Shown here: piece by piece, positions 35,996 to 43,891 of the stretch
Layout: the number at the start of each line of letters is the position of its first letter
Position numbering within the stretch: position 1 is the stretch's first letter
NCBI RefSeq assembly: GCF_007097485.1
Contig: NZ_VKDE01000022.1
Span: 1-64,000, forward strand
Direction: 5' to 3'
DNA length: 64,000 nt
Source of the DNA: Carboxylicivirga sp. M1479
Lineage (GTDB): Bacteria; Bacteroidota; Bacteroidia; Bacteroidales; Marinilabiliaceae
The notes under the pieces: generated by a model
What the model saw: the letters and a program-made list of their open reading frames with translations, nothing else
Told to the model about the DNA's origin: nothing
Database searches by the model: none
Position numbers and translations under genes: made by a program

Positions 35996-36502
35996 TTACT
36001 GTACTGAGCTTACTAAGTCCATGTTGCTAATTACTTGTTCAAGTTCTCCTTTTTGGCTTAAGGCTTTTATTTCTTTTAAAGCCTTTGTGAACTTCAATTT
36101 ATTGGATGAATTTGAACAATAGGACACAACTCCCTCTAAAGCACTTGCCTGTAAGGATCTAACGCTTTGCGAGTTTTCATCATCTATAAAGTGCATGGCA
36201 AAATAAATGCTATACATATCCATTAAACATTCATCATTTCCTAAAAGCACATCTACATTGGTTTGTGTGTTTGTGTGTTCATTTAGCCACAACTGAACAA
36301 ATTTAGTTGCAATCGATCTTGATTCATCTTTTTTATCGTAGCGTACACCTGTTAAGTAACAACAACATTCCAAAGCTGCCTCTTTCGTTTCTTCTGCTTG
36401 AGATTCATCTTTAACATCAAGATCTGACAAATAGGAAAAATCTTGCGCACTCGCACCGACACTCATTAGGCATAGCACTATATAAATTACAAATTGTTTC
36501 AT
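35996..36502 (-). CDS. Secreted small protein, unknown function
   Basis: 168 residues from the ATG at 36502; the TTG nine bases upstream is rejected. The signal peptide ends GASAQ. The mature part is helical and contains a notable triple cysteine (ECCCYLTG) and two more Cys (NDECLMD, VVSYCSN). I recognise no family. Its stop is two bases from the stop of the convergent phosphoesterase gene. It is probably periplasmic. Confidence 0.7.
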   Translation of the reverse strand: MKQFVIYIVLCLMSVGASAQDFSYLSDLDVKDESQAEETKEAALECCCYLTGVRYDKKDESRSIATKFVQLWLNEHTNTQTNVDVLLGNDECLMDMYSIYFAMHFIDDENSQSVRSLQASALEGVVSYCSNSSNKLKFTKALKEIKALSQKGELEQVISNMDLVSSVQ

Positions 36503-36723
36503 TATCCTCAATTAACATTCACTATTCAATTATTTATTAAGCGATTACGCAGAAACGGATAAACGTTTATATTATTTTGACAAATAGTGCATTTTGAATG
36601 ACAAACACGAGTAAAAGTTCAACAAAGCAAATTAACAACATCACTACCTGAACGTTAAGAATTCCTTATTCATTAACCAACTAGCCAACATTAAAAATCG
36701 CTTAAAAAGTATCGTAAAAAACC

Positions 36724-36731
36724 TATATTTG
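36724..36731 (+). promoter_or_regulatory. -7 box for the TonB receptor gene
   Basis: TATATTTG matches TAnnTTTG, about 53 bases before the ATG at 36784. No clear -33 TTTG was found at the expected distance. Confidence 0.5.
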
Positions 36732-36783
36732 CACGATATTTGCTTGTTTGATACGCTTACAATCACACAACGTATTTTATCTA

Positions 36784-39198
36784 ATGATTCGATTTTATAT
36801 ACTCGTCATATTTCAGCTTGCGCTAATTAATATCTATTCTCAAACCGTTCAGGTAAGAGATAAAAACACCTTTCAGGCTCTTGAACTGGTTACCATTTTT
36901 TCACAATCGCAAGAGGTAAATACGATTACCAACATGAAAGGACAAAGTGAAATGTCAGACTTTGAAGGTGTTGAGAGCATTATTTTTCGATTAATGGGCT
37001 ACGAAACCATCGAGATAAGTTATACTGAATTACAAAACATCAATTTCAAGGTATTGATGGAGCCCAGTGAATTATCTTTAGATGAAGTAGTAATATCTGC
37101 TACAAAGTGGAAACAGGGTCGAAGAGAAAGCCCAGCCAAAATTTCCATTTTAAAACCCAAAGAAATCAATTTTCTGAATCCACAAACGGCGGCGGATTTA
37201 ATGGAAATGACAGGCGACGTATTTATACAAAAGAGCCAAATGGGTGGAGGTAGCCCAATGATTAGAGGTTTTGCAACCAATCGCGTTTTAATTACAGTTG
37301 ATGGTGTTCGAATGAATAATGCCATTTTCAGAAGTGGCAATATCCAGAATATAATTGCCCTTGATCCGTTTGCAAGTAATCGCGCCGAAGTCATTTTTGG
37401 CCCTGGCTCGGTCATTTACGGTAGCGATGCGATTGGTGGAGTTATGGGCTTCTATACATTTGAACCCATTCTTTCTCACGAAGAAGATAAAAGCCTTATT
37501 AAAGTCAATGCACTAACAAGGTACTCATCTGTCAATAATGAAAAAACAGGTCATGTTGACTTTAATCTGGGCTATAACAAGTTTGCCCTACTTACATCCA
37601 TTAGCTATTCCGATTACGATAATTTAAAAATGGGTAAGCACGGGCCCGATGATTACTTGCGTCATGAATATGTAATACGCGAAAATAATGTTGATAAAAT
37701 AGTACCGAACGAGGATCCACTGAATCAAATACCAACAGCTTATAGCCAACTTAACCTGATGCAAAAGGTAAAGTATATGCCTAACGACAATTGGTCTCTC
37801 AATTATGGCTTCCATTATTCCGAATCATCCGATGTTCCAAGGTATGACCGTTTAATAATGACTAATAATGATGATCAACTCAAATACGGCGATTGGTATT
37901 ATGGTCCACAAAAGTGGATAATGAATACCTTAAATGCTCAATATTTATCTTCTCATAAATATTTTGATCATCTTCAAATAGTCGCTTCTCACCAGTATTT
38001 CGAAGAAAGTAGGCATAATCGCAAGCTGAACCAGGACGATATAACCAGAAGAACGGAAAAGGTTAGTGCATTCAGTTTTAACATGGATTTTGAAAAACAT
38101 TGGGATGGCAGCGGCAAGTTGTTTTATGGTGCTGAATTAATCAGCAACAAAGTTGGTTCCAATGGAATAAAAGAGAACCTAATCAATGGGAATATTACTG
38201 ATGCAGCATCTCGTTATCCCGATGGTTCTATTTGGATTTCAGCAGCATTGTATGGAAGTTATTTAAAGCATTTATCGCAAAAAACGAACCTTCAAGCTGC
38301 CTTGCGCTACAATTACATTTATTTGGATGCCACTTTTGATAATACCTTTTACAATTTCCCTTTTGAGAATACAAACATTAACACTGGAGCTTTAACAGGC
38401 AGCTTGGGATTAATTCATAGCCCAACTGATAATTGGCAGCTAAGTAGTAGTTTATCAACAGGTTTTAGAGCACCAAACATTGACGATGTAGGCAAGGTAT
38501 TTGACTCAGAACCTGGAGCCGTAGTTGTACCCAATCCTGATTTAAAACCAGAATATGCGATAAATGCAGAAGTTGGAGCTGCGGTTGTTGTCGTCAAAAA
38601 ATGGAAACTTGACATGACGGCATATTATACCTACCTAACGAATGCTATGGTTCGACGCCCCTACTCCTTTAACGACAATGAATTTATAGATTACGATGGA
38701 GAATTGAGCCGTGTACAAGCGGTACAAAACGCAGCACACGCCTATGTATACGGCATACAGGCAGGCGTTGAATATAAATGGAAAAATGGCTTTAGCGCAT
38801 CCTCTCGATTCAATTATCAAAAAGGCGAAGAAGAACAAGACAATGGCTCCTACTCGCCACTTCGCCATGCAGCACCATGGTTTGGCACAACTCATCTTAC
38901 TTATGAGAAAAATAAACTAAAGGTTGATTTGAATGCGCAATACAATGGCGAAATGAGCTTTGGCAATATGCCCGAATCTGAAATTGGGAAAGCCTATTTA
39001 TATGCAAAAGATGCCAACGGAAACCCATATTCACCTGCTTGGTCGACCTTAAACATTAAGGGTCAATACATGGTGGGACAATACACTACATTAACTATAG
39101 GTATCGATAACATCACTAACGAGCGCTATAAAACCTATTCATCGGGTATTGCAGCACCAGGTCGCAATGTTATTGCTTCAATTCGACTTTCTATATAA
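36784..39198 (+). CDS. TonB-dependent receptor, haem/haemoglobin type
   Basis: 804 residues from the ATG at 36784; the frame extends to a TTG at 36748, which I reject. Signal peptide ends NIYSQ. A carboxypeptidase-D-like domain (about 20-95) is followed by a plug with GGGSPMIRGFATNRVLITVD, then RMNNAIFRSGN, IFGPGSVIYGSDAIGGVM. That last set closely matches the haemoglobin/transferrin/lactoferrin receptor subfamily (HmuR/HutA-like). The barrel ends with a TonB-receptor C-terminal box finishing in IRLSI. It is expected to import haem or another iron ligand through the outer membrane. No haem-utilisation genes are adjacent, so the ligand is inferred only. Confidence 0.9.
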   Translation: MIRFYILVIFQLALINIYSQTVQVRDKNTFQALELVTIFSQSQEVNTITNMKGQSEMSDFEGVESIIFRLMGYETIEISYTELQNINFKVLMEPSELSLDEVVISATKWKQGRRESPAKISILKPKEINFLNPQTAADLMEMTGDVFIQKSQMGGGSPMIRGFATNRVLITVDGVRMNNAIFRSGNIQNIIALDPFASNRAEVIFGPGSVIYGSDAIGGVMGFYTFEPILSHEEDKSLIKVNALTRYSSVNNEKTGHVDFNLGYNKFALLTSISYSDYDNLKMGKHGPDDYLRHEYVIRENNVDKIVPNEDPLNQIPTAYSQLNLMQKVKYMPNDNWSLNYGFHYSESSDVPRYDRLIMTNNDDQLKYGDWYYGPQKWIMNTLNAQYLSSHKYFDHLQIVASHQYFEESRHNRKLNQDDITRRTEKVSAFSFNMDFEKHWDGSGKLFYGAELISNKVGSNGIKENLINGNITDAASRYPDGSIWISAALYGSYLKHLSQKTNLQAALRYNYIYLDATFDNTFYNFPFENTNINTGALTGSLGLIHSPTDNWQLSSSLSTGFRAPNIDDVGKVFDSEPGAVVVPNPDLKPEYAINAEVGAAVVVVKKWKLDMTAYYTYLTNAMVRRPYSFNDNEFIDYDGELSRVQAVQNAAHAYVYGIQAGVEYKWKNGFSASSRFNYQKGEEEQDNGSYSPLRHAAPWFGTTHLTYEKNKLKVDLNAQYNGEMSFGNMPESEIGKAYLYAKDANGNPYSPAWSTLNIKGQYMVGQYTTLTIGIDNITNERYKTYSSGIAAPGRNVIASIRLSI

Positions 39199-39500
39199 TC
39201 GAGTATTCATTTTACAACAATACCAATTCATACACTAGCAACAGTTATGTTATCTATATTGGCGAGTAAATGGATAAAACAGGATGCTTTTTACCGAAAT
39301 TATAGACAATAACGTTAATTAATCACAAAATAAGGCTTTGTTTAAACCATAAAAGTCAATAATCTAAAAAATCGCTCTATCTTTGCGGCTCATTAAAAAT
39401 AAGGACCACTCCGGTCACTTTCAGTAGCACATCGTGGCATATTTGCTAACTCTGGGTAACAGCTGCAAGAACGTGTAAGCGGGTGGATAAATAGCAAATT
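39199..39500 (+). promoter_or_regulatory. Promoter and long structured leader of the RNA helicase gene
   Basis: A TATCTTTG box at 39378-39385 fits the Bacteroidota -7 element and predicts a leader of about 110 nt. The leader is richer in G+C than its surroundings and can form short hairpins (GACC-ACTCC-GGTC at about 39403-39415). Long 5' leaders are common on cold-induced RNA helicase genes. The stretch 39199-39370 shows nothing else. Confidence 0.55.
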
Positions 39501-41177
39501 ATGCAAACATTTAAAGAAACAGGACTTCCTGAGGAAATCCTAAGTGCTATTGGTGAGCTTGGATATGAAACGCCAACACCGATTCAAAGTAAAACTATTC
39601 CTGAAATTTTAAATTATGGTAATGACTTAATTGCATTAGCACAAACAGGAACAGGTAAAACAGGTGCCTTTGGTCTTCCGGTTATTCCGCAGGTTAAAAC
39701 TGAAGAGAAAAACGTACAAGCGTTAATTCTATGCCCTACTCGCGAATTATGTCTTCAGATAACTAAGGACTTACAAAAATACGCTAAAAACTATCGCGAT
39801 CTTTATGTTACTCCGGTTTATGGTGGTACAGAGATTCGCACTCAAATAAAAGCTTTAAAAAGAGGCTCGCATATTGTTGTGGGAACCCCAGGTCGTATGA
39901 ACGACCTTATTAACCGTAAAGCTATTGAGTTAGGTAATGTAAGATGGTTAATACTTGATGAAGCAGATGAAATGCTTAACATGGGTTTTAAGGACGATAT
40001 TGAAGCTATTATGGCACAGACACCTGAATGGCGTCAGACCCTGCTTTTCTCGGCAACCATGCCTGCTGAAATTTCTCGTATTTCAAAAAAATACATGCAA
40101 GATCCGATCGAAATAAGTGTCGGAACAAAAAACTCAGGTTCTGAAAATGTGGAACACCATTTTTATATGGTGCAAGCACATGATCGTTACAAAGCATTAA
40201 AACGTGTAGTTGATGTTATACCTGATGTGTACGGTATCATTTTCTGTAGAACGCGTCAGGAAACAAAAGACATTGCCGACAAACTAATGGCTGATGGATA
40301 CAATGCAGATGCTTTACACGGTGACCTTTCTCAGGCTCAGCGTGATATGGTAATGCACCGATTCAGAAAAAAGCACTTACAATTATTAGTAGCAACTGAT
40401 GTTGCCGCTCGTGGTATTGATGTAAATGACTTAACACACGTTATCAATTACAATTTACCTGATGATATTGAAGCATATATTCACCGTAGTGGACGTACTG
40501 GTCGCGCAGGTAAGAATGGTGTTTCTGTAGCTATTATTCACTCTCGCGAAATGCACCGCATTAAAGCCATTGAGAAGTTAGCTAAGAAAAAATTTGAGCG
40601 TAAAATGGTTCCTAAGTCGGAAGAAATTTGCGAAAAGCAACTATTCCACTTCTTAGATCGCGTTGGAAAAACTGAACTTGAGGAAGCCTCACCGGTAAAT
40701 GCTCTTTTACCATCTGTTTACGAAAAGTTAGCAGCCATGGAAAAAGAAGATTTGATTAAGCAATTTGTTGCTGCCGAATTCAACCGCTTTATGGAATACT
40801 ATAAGGATGCACCAGATCTTAACATCTATAAAGAAGAGCGCGGCAAAAGAGGTGAACGAGGAGAACGCGGCGGTCGTGGAGAGCGTGGCGGACGTGGAGA
40901 TGCTTCATTTAGCCGTTTATTCCTAAACCTTGGTAAAACAGACAAACTAACTTCTGGTGATGTAATTGGTTTGATCAATAGCAACATGAGAGGCGTTACA
41001 GTTAAAGTTGGTAAAATTGAATTACTACGTAACTTCTCATTTGTTGAAGTAGATAAGGAGTACGAACAAGAGGTTATTGACAAGTTGAACAGAAGCAAAT
41101 TAAAAGGTAAAAAAGTAAACCTTGAGGTAGCTTCTCCAAAGCCATCTGGCCGTAAAGAAAGAAGAAGAAGAAACTAA
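39501..41177 (+). CDS. deaD: DEAD-box ATP-dependent RNA helicase with RGG tract
   Basis: 558 residues. Helicase core motifs in order: Q motif (TPTPIQSKTIP), motif I AQTGTGKTGA, Ia PTRELC, Ib GTPGRM, II DEAD, III SAT, IV IIFCRT, V ATDVAARGID, VI HRSGRTGRAG. A basic Gly/Arg-rich stretch (GERGGRGERGGRGD, about 450-467) follows, then a DbpA-type RNA-binding domain (about 470-545) and a basic tail. This is a CsdA/DeaD-like enzyme that unwinds RNA during ribosome assembly and mRNA decay, particularly in the cold. It is monocistronic with a long leader and a strong terminator. Confidence 0.95.
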   Translation: MQTFKETGLPEEILSAIGELGYETPTPIQSKTIPEILNYGNDLIALAQTGTGKTGAFGLPVIPQVKTEEKNVQALILCPTRELCLQITKDLQKYAKNYRDLYVTPVYGGTEIRTQIKALKRGSHIVVGTPGRMNDLINRKAIELGNVRWLILDEADEMLNMGFKDDIEAIMAQTPEWRQTLLFSATMPAEISRISKKYMQDPIEISVGTKNSGSENVEHHFYMVQAHDRYKALKRVVDVIPDVYGIIFCRTRQETKDIADKLMADGYNADALHGDLSQAQRDMVMHRFRKKHLQLLVATDVAARGIDVNDLTHVINYNLPDDIEAYIHRSGRTGRAGKNGVSVAIIHSREMHRIKAIEKLAKKKFERKMVPKSEEICEKQLFHFLDRVGKTELEEASPVNALLPSVYEKLAAMEKEDLIKQFVAAEFNRFMEYYKDAPDLNIYKEERGKRGERGERGGRGERGGRGDASFSRLFLNLGKTDKLTSGDVIGLINSNMRGVTVKVGKIELLRNFSFVEVDKEYEQEVIDKLNRSKLKGKKVNLEVASPKPSGRKERRRRN

Positions 41178-41203
41178 TACATAGAGTATTAAACTGATAT
41201 AAG

Positions 41204-41238
41204 AAAGCCATTTAGAGATAATTCTAAATGGCTTTTTT
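41204..41238 (+). terminator. Rho-independent terminator of the helicase gene
   Basis: AAAGCCATTTAGA (41204-41216) pairs perfectly with TCTAAATGGCTTT (41223-41235) around GATAAT, followed by T residues. Confidence 0.92.
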
Positions 41239-41362
41239 CTTTTAACTTTATAAGACGGTTTGTACCAGCAAACATTCATTTACTGAGCAATAAAAGTTGC
41301 ATATTTTATCAATTTGCTAAAAGTTATTACCTTACTACTTAGATAATGATAATTTTTCTACC

Positions 41363-42115
41363 ATGCAGCTATCCCAACTTACCTATCAAGACATACAGAA
41401 GCATCAGTTTGATTTAGCCATTCTGCCATGGGGCGCAACTGAAGCACATAACTTTCACCTACCCTACGGCACTGATAACTATCAAAATGGAGTTATCGTC
41501 AAACAGGCCGCTCAACTGGCTATTGACAAAGGAGCAAAAATTCTAATTCTACCTGAAATTCCATTTGGTGTCAATACAGGCCAAACAGATATTCCGTATG
41601 TTATTAATATGCTACCAAGTACGCAGTTAGCCATCATCAACGATGTGGCAACATCGGTATTTCAACAGTGTAACAAACTACTGATTTTTAATGGGCACGG
41701 AGGCAATGATTTTAAAACTATTATTCGTGAAGTAGGTCAGAAATTCCCTAATAAGAAACTGCTAAGCTGTAATTGGTTTCAAGCATTGGATAATGATAAA
41801 TACTTTACACACTCTGGCGATCATGCCGATGAAACTGAAACGAGCTTAATGATGTATCTGTACCCTGAACTGGTGCGCCCCTTATCGGAAGCTGGGAATG
41901 GACAACACAAATTGTTTAAAGTAAAAGCCTTGAATCAAAACTGGGCTTGGGGCGAACGCGAATGGACAAAAATAAGTAATGACACAGGCGTTGGCAATCC
42001 TTCAAAGTCAAGTGCCGAAAAAGGGGAACGTTTCTTTAACGATCTGACGCAAGTAATCAGTCAGTTCTTTATTGAGCTGTCGAACACGCCCTTAGATGAC
42101 TTTTACGGGTATTAG
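41363..42115 (+). CDS. Creatininase-family amidohydrolase
   Basis: 250 residues. The metal-binding signature is clear: LPWGATEAHNFHLPYGTD (Glu/His/Asp ligands), IFNGHGGNDFKT, and GDHADETETSLMM. The family includes creatininase, mycofactocin protein MftE and the riboflavin/F420 FAPy deformylase ArfB, so the exact reaction is open. No mycofactocin or creatine genes are nearby. It appears monocistronic. A zinc-dependent amide hydrolase of about this length (240-260) is the safe call. Confidence 0.92.
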   Translation: MQLSQLTYQDIQKHQFDLAILPWGATEAHNFHLPYGTDNYQNGVIVKQAAQLAIDKGAKILILPEIPFGVNTGQTDIPYVINMLPSTQLAIINDVATSVFQQCNKLLIFNGHGGNDFKTIIREVGQKFPNKKLLSCNWFQALDNDKYFTHSGDHADETETSLMMYLYPELVRPLSEAGNGQHKLFKVKALNQNWAWGEREWTKISNDTGVGNPSKSSAEKGERFFNDLTQVISQFFIELSNTPLDDFYGY

Positions 42116-42166
42116 TTGGAAATGAAAAAACTAAGATAAAATAAGAGTAAGACCAATACAGCTCCC

Positions 42167-43216
42167 TTACTCTTCATATTCAAAAAACAACTTGTAAAAT
42201 TTAAGGCCGCGGCCACTATCAAATCCCTTTTCAAGGTATTGACGTTTACCATGTACATAAACATGAAAGTTCTTATCGAGTTTTAATACTGATTTAAAAT
42301 GCTTCTTCTCGCCCTTAACCGCATCTTTCGAAATATCGAAACTATCTTGTAAAGGCATATTTTTTTCTGATTCGAAAAAGCTTTTATAATCGTTAAAAGC
42401 ATCAACCACCTCTGGCTGACGAATCACTTCTTTTGCAAACTCTTTTTCGTCAAAAGCAGCATGCTTATCAAAGTACTCTATTGAGCGGTTCAACATATCA
42501 ACCTGATCAGGTCGTTCCACCTCATTCTCTTCATTAAACACCTCTCCCACAAACCCTTTACACATCTGCAGATAATTATTAGTAAAGTAATAGTTATCCT
42601 CACGAGGTTTAAGCCCAAGGAAATCGTCTTTCCAAAAATGGGCTTCGTTTCCTTTATTTATATTATCTACCGAACAAATTTTATAACCTAAATCTTTTTC
42701 CGTATTAAATATCAAACATCCTTTATCAAGCTTTTTGATGTTAATACCCTCCTGCGCTCCCAATTCAAAGTTGTTATCGCGCAACATTACTTTTAAAAAT
42801 GTATCCTTATTCTCTGACTTAAAAATACCAAGTGCATCAACTATTTCTCCATCAACAACACAGTTATTAAATAATACCATGTAAAACTCGCCGCCTTTTA
42901 TTTTCGGGTGGTTCGATTGTTCATAAAGATGATTGGCAATAGTAATTGAGTTATCGTAAAACGAATTGGGTGCATTAAAAATGGCATCAACCCAATTGTA
43001 TACTTGATTATTCTCAATACCTTCTTCGTGATGAAAATTAAAATAAGCCTCCACTTTGAAAGGCTTAAAAAAGTACTGTTTTAACACATCAATCACCATT
43101 TCATCATCGTGCAATTGTAATTCGGCTTTTGAGAAACGTATTTCTTCAGCCTCTGCTCTACAGCCAATTTGATGAACAACAATGTTTTGTATAGTAGTTT
43201 GTGTAAAATCAATCAT
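42167..43216 (-). CDS. Nucleoid-associated protein, NdpA/YejK (37-kDa) family
   Basis: 349 residues. The N-terminal IQNIVVHQIGCRAE and the central FYMVLFNNCVVDGEIVDALG and FLKVMLRD segments, followed by KGCLIFNT and NKGNEAHFWKDDFLGL, match the pattern of bacterial 37-kDa nucleoid-associated proteins (PF04245). Members bind DNA in a poorly understood way and are sometimes found in defence or mobile regions. Here it is a single gene. Start ATG at 43216. No membrane or signal segment. Function in vivo unknown. Confidence 0.85.
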   Translation of the reverse strand: MIDFTQTTIQNIVVHQIGCRAEAEEIRFSKAELQLHDDEMVIDVLKQYFFKPFKVEAYFNFHHEEGIENNQVYNWVDAIFNAPNSFYDNSITIANHLYEQSNHPKIKGGEFYMVLFNNCVVDGEIVDALGIFKSENKDTFLKVMLRDNNFELGAQEGINIKKLDKGCLIFNTEKDLGYKICSVDNINKGNEAHFWKDDFLGLKPREDNYYFTNNYLQMCKGFVGEVFNEENEVERPDQVDMLNRSIEYFDKHAAFDEKEFAKEVIRQPEVVDAFNDYKSFFESEKNMPLQDSFDISKDAVKGEKKHFKSVLKLDKNFHVYVHGKRQYLEKGFDSGRGLKFYKLFFEYEE

Positions 43217-43343
43217 TTCTAAAGTACTTTTCTGTTATAATAGCGTCACGAAAATAGTGTTTTTCAAGTGAATAATTTCAAAAAGTCACTGTCAATTACA
43301 CCAATACCAATCAAGAAGATAATTGAACATGGTGCTAAAATAG

Positions 43344-43376
43344 AACAGCTGCAATAAGTGAATTATTGCAGCTGTT
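43344..43376 (-). terminator. 14-bp perfect hairpin after the small cytoplasmic gene
   Basis: AACAGCTGCAATAA (43344-43357) and TTATTGCAGCTGTT (43363-43376) are exact complements around GTGAA. It lies just downstream of the minus-strand gene ending at 43398 and is followed by CTATTTTA on that strand. Confidence 0.7.
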
Positions 43377-43397
43377 ACCGTCCATGAAAAGTTAAAC

Positions 43398-43724
43398 TTA
43401 GCTAACCCGGCAGTGATTAGCATACCATGATACCGGATGCTCCGACCCGGCAATCAATTCCTTCAATATCTTCTTGTCATCCCATTGGCTTTCGTAACTG
43501 CAAGACTGATCCAAGGCTTTAGATAATAACAACCATTCTTCAATTACTGGTTGCGTTAATTGACCCTCAAAATTTTTTAATACTTTCAAACAACACTTGC
43601 TAAGAACATGGATTTTAAGTTCTTCTCCTTGCAAGGAGCTACGAGTAGTGTATAGATGTTCATCTACTCTGATGAATTCATTATCATCTAATTTTACTGT
43701 AAACGTGAAATTGACTTTTGACAT
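43398..43724 (-). CDS. Small cytoplasmic protein, unknown function
   Basis: 108 residues. The start is set by a strong Shine-Dalgarno AGGAGG seven bases before the ATG at 43724, unusual in this AT-rich genome. The upstream GTG at 43751 is rejected. The sequence (VNFTFTVKLDDNEFIRVDEHLYT..., ending WYANHCRVS) has no signal or membrane segment and contains four Cys. I do not recognise the family. The strong ribosome site suggests high expression. It ends at a perfect hairpin. Confidence 0.65.
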   Translation of the reverse strand: MSKVNFTFTVKLDDNEFIRVDEHLYTTRSSLQGEELKIHVLSKCCLKVLKNFEGQLTQPVIEEWLLLSKALDQSCSYESQWDDKKILKELIAGSEHPVSWYANHCRVS

Positions 43725-43891
43725 AGTTAGCCTCCTTTTGTTTAGGTTCACTACAAATTACAATATCGGAGCAACGAAGTAAAGCCTAATTATCATGTTA
43801 TCATCAATTTATCTTTATTCTAAATAAACAATTATTTCTGTAATACATAGATGATCAATCGCATGGTAATTTCTAATATCTTTATACTTTT

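Noticed and set aside
36784-39198. Assigning the TonB receptor specifically to haem uptake
   Set aside because: The plug resembles haemoglobin-type receptors, but no haem transport or degradation genes are near, so the ligand is left open.
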